Origin: an uncultured Solirubrobacteraceae bacterium
GTDB taxonomy: Bacteria; Actinomycetota; Thermoleophilia; Solirubrobacterales; Solirubrobacteraceae
Assembly: GCA_955652345.1 (NCBI GenBank)
Contig: CATPBV010000174.1
Location: 1 to 10,862, forward strand
DNA length: 10,862 bases
Direction of reading: 5' to 3'
The notes beneath the pieces were generated by a model, which saw only the letters and a list, made by a program, of their open reading frames with translations, searched no databases and was not told the DNA's origin. Both the position numbers and the translations under genes were made by a program. Shown here piece by piece: positions 6,069 to 10,862 of this stretch (position 1 is the first letter of the stretch; the number at the start of each line of letters is the position of its first letter).

Positions 6069-7513
6069 CCGACCAGCCCGGTGCGCACCGCGAGATCCGA
6101 GCGCCACACGCCCTCCGGGTCGGAACCGTCTCGGATCGCGCGCCACTCCTCGAGCCGGGGATACATCGCCGTGACCGTCTCGGCTCGCATGCGCACGTCC
6201 TTGCTCAGGTAGACGCGCCCCCCCGCGGCTACGACGAGCTCATCGAAGGAGTCGAGCAAGGCGTCGAGGCCGGGCGCCGCGCGGGGCAAGTCGAGCGCGA
6301 TCGTCCAGCCCCGGATCGGAAACGAGAGCGGCGCCGCGTTGGCGGGGCCGAAGTCCTTCAGCACGCACAGGTAGCAGGGAACCCCCGAGCGCCGAAGGCT
6401 CACGATCATCGTGCGCAGGACGTCCTCACGATCGAGTGGAACCACCGGCTGGTACTGCACGAACCCGTGCCGTCCGTAGAGTCGCGGCCACTCCGACAGC
6501 GCGTCGAGCGGGAACATGTGGCGGCCGATCGCCTCGAGGCGGCCCCGCTCGCGCCGGGGCGAGCGTCGGAACCGCAGCTCGTTGAAGGCGCGAACGGTCG
6601 ACGGTTGCAGCAGGCCGCCGGGCCATCGCCGCGGCACCGACAGCCTGGCCCTCACCGTCGGGCTGCCAGCGACGGCCGCCCGATCCCGGTCGCCGTCGAA
6701 ATGATCGGCGCGTGTCACGACTCCTCGTGCCGGCGCTGCCGAGAGCAGGTCCAGCCACGCCACACGGTAGGGGCCGCCCGGCGCAGTCAACGCCGCCAGC
6801 GCCTCGTCGAGCCCAGCCACCCGATCGGTGTCGACCGCGAGCAGCGGGCTCGAGATCGGCCGGAGCGCGATCCGCGCCCACACGATCACGCCGGTGAGGC
6901 CCATGCCACCGACCGTCGCGCGGAAAAGCTCATCGCGCCAAGTCAGCTCGACGAGGTCGCCATTCGCCATCAGGAGCCCGAGGGCCTCGGCATACGTCCC
7001 GAACGTGCCCGAGGCGCCGTGGTTCTTGCCGTGGATGTCGCTCGCGATCGCACCCCCGACCGTCACGTGCTGCGTTCCCGGAAGGACCGGGACCATCCAC
7101 CCCCTCGGAACCGAGAAGCGAAGCAGCTCGCCGAGAGTCACGCCCGACGCTGCGCTCACGATCCCCGAGTCGTCGTCGAGGTCGAATCCTGCGTGCGGAG
7201 TCATGTCGAGAACGACCCCGTCCGAGCGCTGGGCGGCGTCGCCGTAGCTGCGGCCCATGCCCCGCGCGATCAGCCCGCGCGCGCCGCCGAGCGGGAGCGC
7301 GGCGCGGAGCGCCTCCACATCTGCAATCCGCACGAGCTCCGCCGGCGCGGGCCGCACCCGCCCCCAGCCATTCAGCGTCGCACGCACCGTAACCGGCGCG
7401 ACGCCCGAGCGGCCATCAGGCGACCCAAGGGCGGCGATCGAGTCCTGACGCGCCCCGCGCCCCGGCTCGAAAGCTCTGCCAGTCTCGCGCGCCGCGGGCT
7501 CAGCCGGCGGCAT
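6065..7513 (-). CDS. dprE1: Decaprenylphosphoryl-beta-D-ribose 2'-oxidase (DprE1-like)
   Basis: DprE1 is an FAD enzyme of the VAO/PCMH fold that oxidises decaprenyl-phosphoryl-ribose at C2', the first half of its epimerisation to the arabinose donor. From ATG 7513 the protein has 482 residues. It carries GWGRVRP (49-55), the FAD-binding RGMGRSYGD (84-92), VLDMTP (101-106), PVLPGTQHVTVGGAIASDIH (142-161) followed by GKNHG, and the substrate-side APLSFPIRGW (394-403). H161 and K438 correspond to H132 and K418 of M. tuberculosis DprE1. The residue matching Cys387, the target of benzothiazinones, is A406. The first ~45 residues are low-complexity and unlike the family, so a GTG at 7387 (440 residues) is an alternative start; ATG 7513 is kept because it overlaps the ubiA stop by 14 bases. 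An ATG at 7537 is further inside ubiA and less likely. Confidence 0.93.
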   Translation of the reverse strand: MPPAEPAARETGRAFEPGRGARQDSIAALGSPDGRSGVAPVTVRATLNGWGRVRPAPAELVRIADVEALRAALPLGGARGLIARGMGRSYGDAAQRSDGVVLDMTPHAGFDLDDDSGIVSAASGVTLGELLRFSVPRGWMVPVLPGTQHVTVGGAIASDIHGKNHGASGTFGTYAEALGLLMANGDLVELTWRDELFRATVGGMGLTGVIVWARIALRPISSPLLAVDTDRVAGLDEALAALTAPGGPYRVAWLDLLSAAPARGVVTRADHFDGDRDRAAVAGSPTVRARLSVPRRWPGGLLQPSTVRAFNELRFRRSPRRERGRLEAIGRHMFPLDALSEWPRLYGRHGFVQYQPVVPLDREDVLRTMIVSLRRSGVPCYLCVLKDFGPANAAPLSFPIRGWTIALDLPRAAPGLDALLDSFDELVVAAGGRVYLSKDVRMRAETVTAMYPRLEEWRAIRDGSDPEGVWRSDLAVRTGLVG

Positions 7514-8495
7514 GGACGCCAAGTGCGAACACGACAAGCCACGTCAGACCGGCGACGAGCAGCCAGCGGTCCGAGATCACGAGGTCCTCGGGCGTCTCGC
7601 CGCCCCCACGGGCCACCAGGACTCCGTATCTCGCGATGCAGGCGGCGAACGGGATCAGCGTCAGCGGTCGCCACGGCAAGCCGTCGACGGACGGTATCGC
7701 GAACGCCCACATCGCGTAGGCGAACAGTGCGATCGCGGCGCTGCCGACGAGGATCACGTCGAGCAGTTGGTGGGTGTAGCGCTCGAGGACGTCGCGTCGT
7801 GCCTCGCCTCCGAGGGTCGTGCGGGTGAGCTCGGCCCGGCGCTTGCCGGCGGCGACGAGAACGGCGGCGGCGCTGATCACGACGAGGAACCACTTGGACA
7901 GCGTCACCGGCGCGGCGACGCCGCCCGCCACCGCGCGAAGCACGAAGCCGCCGGCGATCGCGACCAGATCGAAGAACAACACCCGGCGCCAGACGAGCGT
8001 GTAGCTCACGGTCAGAGCGGCGTAGCCGAACCCGACCAGGAGCAGCAGCGGCCTGACCGCAGCACACAACGCCAAGCCGCCCACCAGCAACCCGACGCCG
8101 AGTGTGATCCCGGCGCGCTCGCTCAGCTCACCGGCTGCTATCGGGCGCCTGCGCTTACGCGGGTGCAGCCGGTCCTCGTTGACGTCGCGTACGTCGTTGA
8201 TCGCGTACACGCCGGATGCCAGCAGGCAGAAGGCGAGGCACGCAAGTCCGACCCGTAGGAAAACATGGTCGGATCCCAGGGCGCCGGCCGCCCCGGCCGC
8301 GCCGATGACGAGCGCGTTCTTGATCCATTGCCGCGGACGCATCGTCGCCAGCGTCGCGCGGAGCGGACCGCGTCGAGCAACCGGCGTCGCAGGAGGCGCA
8401 GCAGCGCCGCCCGCCCAGGTAGTCTCGCCGACAGCGCCTTGCGCGGCGATCTCCGGACGATCGCGCAACGAAGATCCTGCACCCGATAGTGCCAT
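7500..8495 (-). CDS. ubiA: Decaprenyl-phosphate phosphoribosyltransferase (UbiA family)
   Basis: This polytopic membrane enzyme transfers 5-phosphoribose from PRPP to polyprenyl phosphate, the committed step to decaprenyl-phosphoryl-arabinose. The 331 residues hold the first Asp-rich motif NDVRDVNEDRLHPRKRRRP (100-118; D101, D104, D108), in the form shared with mycobacterial Rv3806c, and a KRRAEL segment (218-223) in the second conserved loop. Hydrophobic stretches from about residue 61 onward fit eight or nine membrane helices. ATG 8495 is chosen because a TACCCT hexamer lies seven bases upstream and the extra 16 residues from ATG 8543 use codons unlike the rest of the gene. It heads the operon with dprE1 and dprE2. 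The phosphatase that must remove the 5-phosphate (Rv3807c in mycobacteria) is not encoded in this window. Confidence 0.93.
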   Translation of the reverse strand: MALSGAGSSLRDRPEIAAQGAVGETTWAGGAAAPPATPVARRGPLRATLATMRPRQWIKNALVIGAAGAAGALGSDHVFLRVGLACLAFCLLASGVYAINDVRDVNEDRLHPRKRRRPIAAGELSERAGITLGVGLLVGGLALCAAVRPLLLLVGFGYAALTVSYTLVWRRVLFFDLVAIAGGFVLRAVAGGVAAPVTLSKWFLVVISAAAVLVAAGKRRAELTRTTLGGEARRDVLERYTHQLLDVILVGSAAIALFAYAMWAFAIPSVDGLPWRPLTLIPFAACIARYGVLVARGGGETPEDLVISDRWLLVAGLTWLVVFALGVHAAG

Positions 8496-8502
8496 CGTCT
8501 TC

Positions 8503-8508
8503 AGGGTA
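8503..8508 (-). promoter_or_regulatory. Putative -10 element for the ubiA-dprE operon
   Basis: On the minus strand TACCCT fits TANNNT and ends seven bases before the ATG at 8495, in a locally AT-rich stretch (CAAATCTCA just upstream). No Shine-Dalgarno sequence is present. The site would make the operon's first gene leaderless. Confidence 0.4.
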
Positions 8509-8534
8509 TGAGATTTGCTCTTTTGAATCGTCCT

Positions 8535-8542
8535 TGACGTCA
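8535..8542. promoter_or_regulatory. Perfect palindrome in the divergent ubiA / glycosidase intergenic region
   Basis: TGACGTCA is an 8-base perfect palindrome within the 108-base region between the two divergent starts. It lies about 27 bases upstream of the ubiA -10-like site, close to where an activator or repressor could act. Nothing in the sequence names its binding protein, and an 8-mer palindrome can occur by chance. Confidence 0.2.
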
Positions 8543-8603
8543 TGAGGACCCTCTCAGCATGTATTTAGCCTTTTCATCGATGACCCCTGCAACGTAAGCT
8601 CAA

Positions 8604-9794
8604 ATGCTCGCGCCCCCGAGAGAACCGCCCCAGCGCACGGGTCCCAGGCGACCGCCCGGGCGAGGGCGCCCGCCTCGTCCCCCGCGGTCGCGGCGAATCC
8701 GCAGGATCGCGCTGCTGACCGCGATCTTGTGCCTCGTCCCCGCGCTGGTCTCATACGCAGACGTGCTCACCTCGGCTTCGAACTCCAGCCTTGGGATCCG
8801 CACCGTCGAGTGGATGAAGGACAACGGCCTCCGCGGGCTGGTCAACTACGTCGAGAACGTCTACTACTCGCTGAACGCGCCAGCGAAGGGTGGTAAAGCG
8901 CTCCATGCCCTGCCGAAGCTAGCGGGCGCGCTGGACGCCGCGGGGAACCCGCGCCGCCGGGGCATCCCGAGCTACCGTCCGCCCCGGATCCGACCGCTGA
9001 TCTCGCCCGCCCTACCCGGGGAGGGCGTTTGGCGGCCGACGTTCGCCCCCGGCGGGGCCATTCCACCAGTGCTGATCACGAGCTTCCGGCCGGATCCGGT
9101 CAACTACCCGCAGCTCGTCGCGGGAGTCGCGTGGATCGACCATACCCGGACGAGCGTGTGGCTATATCCAGGGCGGCTCGAGCCCGGCGTCGCGCTCCCC
9201 TCCCGCGGCCCGATGCAGGTGCCGCAGCGCAAGCGCTCGCAGCTCGTCGCCACGTTCAACAGCGGCTTCAAGCTCACCGACTCGGGTGGTGGATTCGGGC
9301 TCGACGGCCACACCTACGCTCCGATGAAGTCCGCAGTCGGGACGATCGTCCGCTATAGCGACGGGCACGTCGACGTGGTCTCCTGGACTGGAGGCCAGAA
9401 CGTCGGACCGACTGTCGTGTACGCCCGGCAGAACCTGCCGCTGATCGTCAACCACGGCCGTCCCAACCCGAATCTGTCGGACGGTCCAGAGTGGGGAGCG
9501 ACGCTCGGCAACGCGATCCAGGTGTGGCGCTCGGCGGTCGGCGTCGATCGCTATGGCAATCTGATCTACGCGGCCGCCAACTTCCAGACCGTGCGCTCGC
9601 TGGCAGCCATCATGATCCGCGCCGGCGCAGTCCGCGCGATGGAGCTCGACATCAACGTCTACTGGACCAGCTTCATCACCTACCGGTTACCGGGCGCCGG
9701 GGATCCAGCGAACCTGCTCCCCACGATGGATCGCCCGCCGTCCCGGTATCTGTCCCCCGAAGATCGGGATTTCTTCGCCGTATACGTGCAGTAG
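8604..9794 (+). CDS. Membrane-anchored phosphodiester glycosidase (NAGPA)-like protein
   Basis: The C-terminal two thirds (about 155-396) resemble the NAGPA/DUF2233 domain, which in characterised members cleaves GlcNAc-1-phosphodiesters such as exopolysaccharide or mannose-linked structures. Supporting segments are QLVATFNSGFKL (213-224), MKSAVGTIVRYSDGHVDVVSW (within 241-261), WGATLGNAIQVWRSAVGVDR (297-316) and RAMELDINVYWTSF (344-357). The first 34 residues are very rich in Pro and Arg, followed by one hydrophobic helix (about 35-52), so the domain should face outside as an N-terminally anchored protein. The usual NGGFF and DGGGS elements of the family appear here as NSGFK and LDINV, so activity is uncertain. 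It is divergent from ubiA, and its stop codon directly abuts the stop of the DUF2993 gene. A role in envelope glycolipid turnover is inferred from context only. Confidence 0.8.
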   Translation: MLAPPREPPQRTGPRRPPGRGRPPRPPRSRRIRRIALLTAILCLVPALVSYADVLTSASNSSLGIRTVEWMKDNGLRGLVNYVENVYYSLNAPAKGGKALHALPKLAGALDAAGNPRRRGIPSYRPPRIRPLISPALPGEGVWRPTFAPGGAIPPVLITSFRPDPVNYPQLVAGVAWIDHTRTSVWLYPGRLEPGVALPSRGPMQVPQRKRSQLVATFNSGFKLTDSGGGFGLDGHTYAPMKSAVGTIVRYSDGHVDVVSWTGGQNVGPTVVYARQNLPLIVNHGRPNPNLSDGPEWGATLGNAIQVWRSAVGVDRYGNLIYAAANFQTVRSLAAIMIRAGAVRAMELDINVYWTSFITYRLPGAGDPANLLPTMDRPPSRYLSPEDRDFFAVYVQ

Positions 9795-10469
9795 CTAGCG
9801 AAGCCGCGCGCGGACGAACGCCGAGAACCCTCCTGCAATCGGGGCGCCGCCAACGTCCTCCACGTACAGGCGCGGACTCGCGAACACGGTGATCGTGCCG
9901 AGCCCGCCGAGCGGCAGGTTGGGGGTGAGAACCAGCGCCCCGTCCCGCGCCTGCAGGATCAGATCGACGCTGGCGGCGACGCCGAGCACCGACACCGTCG
10001 CGCGCAGCGTCAGGCGTCCGTTCCCGGACGTGACGGGCACCACCGACTCGACCAGCGGCAGCGCCGCCTTGAGATTCGCCTGCGTGACCACCGCCGATCC
10101 CGTGAGCTCGCTGCCGCGCTTGTGCAAGCTCGCGTCTCGCAGGGTCAGCAGGCCCGCGTCGAGCTCGCCGACGAAGGCCTCGAGCGACCCGACGTCGCCG
10201 GTCTGCTCCAGCAGACCCCCAAGGCCGCTCGGCCCGACACGGTAGGAAGCGAGCCGCACGACGACGCTGTCGGCGTGGTGCCACAGAAGCTCGACCGCGG
10301 GAAACGCGCTCACCCGGACCTCGATCACCTGCCCGGACTTCGCCAGGCGTTGTCTGAGCCGGTCAGCGGCGAGCCCCGGGAGGATCAGCTGCAGGGCGCC
10401 CAAAACGGCGAGCGCCAGGGCCGGCGGTCCGGCGAGTGCGGCGATCCGTCGCACCGAGGCGGCAGTCAT
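9795..10469 (-). CDS. DUF2993 / LmeA-like phospholipid-binding protein
   Basis: DUF2993 proteins include mycobacterial LmeA, a periplasmic phospholipid-binding protein needed for normal lipomannan elongation. This one has 224 residues: a hydrophobic N-terminal segment (about 8-32) acting as signal or anchor, then the family's opening block (LPGLAADRLRQRLAKSG, VIEVRVSAFPAVELLWHHAD, 48-67) and a beta-rich remainder ending in FSAFVRARLR. ATG 10469 is preferred. A GTG at 10499 would add ten residues but lies inside the strong hairpin at 10473-10507. No promoter-like hexamer or ribosome-binding site is obvious before either start, so how the gene is expressed is unclear. It converges with zero gap on the NAGPA-like gene. 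Function by analogy: lipid carrier in envelope assembly. Confidence 0.82.
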   Translation of the reverse strand: MTAASVRRIAALAGPPALALAVLGALQLILPGLAADRLRQRLAKSGQVIEVRVSAFPAVELLWHHADSVVVRLASYRVGPSGLGGLLEQTGDVGSLEAFVGELDAGLLTLRDASLHKRGSELTGSAVVTQANLKAALPLVESVVPVTSGNGRLTLRATVSVLGVAASVDLILQARDGALVLTPNLPLGGLGTITVFASPRLYVEDVGGAPIAGGFSAFVRARLR

Positions 10470-10472
10470 GGA

Positions 10473-10507
10473 CGGGGGGTGTGCGTGCTGGGCGCGCACA
10501 CCCCCCG
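10473..10507. terminator. Strong 13-bp-arm hairpin
   Basis: CGGGGGGTGTGCG (10473-10485) and CGCACACCCCCCG (10495-10507) are perfect complementary arms around a nine-base loop. The structure lies 20 bases after the stop of the right-edge minus gene and three bases before the ATG of the DUF2993 gene. There is no U-tract. It is most simply a terminator for the right-edge gene, but it would also sit in the leader of any read-through transcript into the DUF2993 gene. Confidence 0.7.
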
Positions 10508-10521
10508 AGAAGCGACCCGGT

Positions 10522-10541
10522 TAAGCGCTACGCCGCGCTTA
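10522..10541 (-). other. Inverted repeat over the stop of the right-edge gene
   Basis: TAAGCGC (10522-10528) and GCGCTTA (10535-10541) form a 7-bp perfect stem with a six-base loop that includes the TAG stop of the right-edge minus gene. With the larger hairpin just downstream it may form a two-part 3' end; on its own it is short. Confidence 0.35.
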
Positions 10542-10862
10542 CGGGAGTCGAGGACGCTGACGCAGCACCCGCATTCGACGGGGGCGTGTACTGGAACTCC
10601 TCCTCGGCGCCGAACAGGGTGTCGAGTACCTTCGAGCGCAGCTTCTCGCTCATCGCGAGGGCAATCGTGCTGCCCACGAACAGGACCATCACCCGTCGTC
10701 GTAGGCCACCCTTCCTGCGGGTGCGCTTCTTCGGCCCCTGGCTGAGCGCCGCACTCGCGTGGCGCGCGGCCTCGAGCGCCTGACGCAGGTCGCGGTGCAG
10801 CTTCTTGTCCTCGAGCAGCGCCTTCGCCGGCGCCTTGCCGTTGGACAGCCGGGAGTAGGCGC
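10528..10862 (-). CDS. Hypothetical membrane protein, 5' end beyond the window
   Basis: The minus strand is open from the right edge to a TAG at 10530-10528, giving the last 110 residues. The visible part begins AYSRLSNGKAPAKALLED, continues as a charged, probably helical segment (about 18-45), then a very basic stretch (KKRTRRKGGLRRR), one hydrophobic segment (VMVLFVGSTIALAM), a second helix (SEKLRSKVLDTLFGAEEEF) and a flexible Ala/Ser-rich end. This suggests a cytoplasmic helical domain with a single membrane helix near the C-terminus. I do not recognise a named family. Codon use is high-GC third-position like its neighbours, which supports a real gene. Two hairpins lie at and after its stop codon. 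Confidence 0.7.
   Translation of the reverse strand, partial: AYSRLSNGKAPAKALLEDKKLHRDLRQALEAARHASAALSQGPKKRTRRKGGLRRRVMVLFVGSTIALAMSEKLRSKVLDTLFGAEEEFQYTPPSNAGAASASSTPVSAA

Noticed and set aside
6069..6146. Longer start for the dprE2 frame (to 6146)
   Set aside because: It would overlap the dprE1 3' end by about 80 bases and adds Arg-rich sequence absent from SDR proteins; the GTGA overlap at 6068 is the natural start.
5600..7828. A 742-residue open frame on the plus strand
   Set aside because: It is antisense to ubiA, dprE1 and dprE2. Its translation is Arg/Pro/Ala-rich low-complexity sequence with no family features, typical of high-GC shadow frames.
8496..8543. Upstream ATG (8543) for ubiA
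   Set aside because: The extra 16 residues use AT-rich codons unlike the gene and contain the -10-like TACCCT site; ATG 8495 fits better.
8595..8600. TAAGCT as -10 box for the NAGPA-like gene
   Set aside because: It is only three bases before the ATG at 8604, too close for a transcript starting at or before that codon.

Overview
The window looks like chromosomal DNA from a high-GC actinobacterium. The style of the proteins (ROK kinase with a C-QGN-C-PNRG-C zinc site, FmdB with a CxxGH finger, DUF2993 and NAGPA-type envelope proteins, a decaprenyl-phosphoryl-arabinose cassette) suggests Thermoleophilia (Solirubrobacterales/Gaiellales). That placement rests on recalled family resemblance, not on a search. 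No tRNA, rRNA, CRISPR array, insertion sequence or phage gene is visible. The window is almost fully coding, and no gene-free stretch exceeds 300 bases.

Left part (1-3746): a ROK sugar kinase on the minus strand loses its C-terminal half near base 170. There it meets the N-terminal start of a second ROK gene on the plus strand, so two truncated paralogues face each other. Divergent from the first ROK gene is a LytR-CpsA-Psr (LCP) glycopolymer transferase. It converges on an FmdB-type zinc-ribbon gene whose C-terminus is a tandem GAKDT repeat. Between fmdB and the divergent single-chain glycyl-tRNA synthetase gene lies a near-perfect CIRCE element, the operator of the heat-shock repressor HrcA.

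Middle part (3800-8495): a plus-strand gene encodes an R2lox-like diiron oxidase fused to an SCP2 lipid-carrier domain. A hairpin separates it from a convergent minus-strand operon reading ubiA - dprE1 - dprE2 - small membrane protein. The first three genes are the prenyl-phosphate phosphoribosyltransferase and the two epimerase subunits that make decaprenyl-phosphoryl-arabinose in mycobacteria. The DprE1 homologue has Ala at the position of the Cys attacked by benzothiazinone drugs.

Right part (8604-10862): a membrane-anchored NAGPA-type phosphodiester glycosidase-like protein is convergent, with no gap, on a DUF2993/LmeA-like lipid-binding protein. A strong 13-bp-arm hairpin follows, then the 3' part of a hypothetical membrane protein that runs off the right edge.

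Taken together, LCP, the DPA cassette, the glycosidase-like protein and the LmeA-like protein point to a cell-envelope glycolipid/glycopolymer neighbourhood, interleaved with translation (GlyRS) and lipid-oxidation (R2lox-SCP2) genes. Several starts lack a Shine-Dalgarno sequence and instead have a TANNNT -10-like hexamer 6-10 bases upstream, which suggests that leaderless transcripts are common in this genome.
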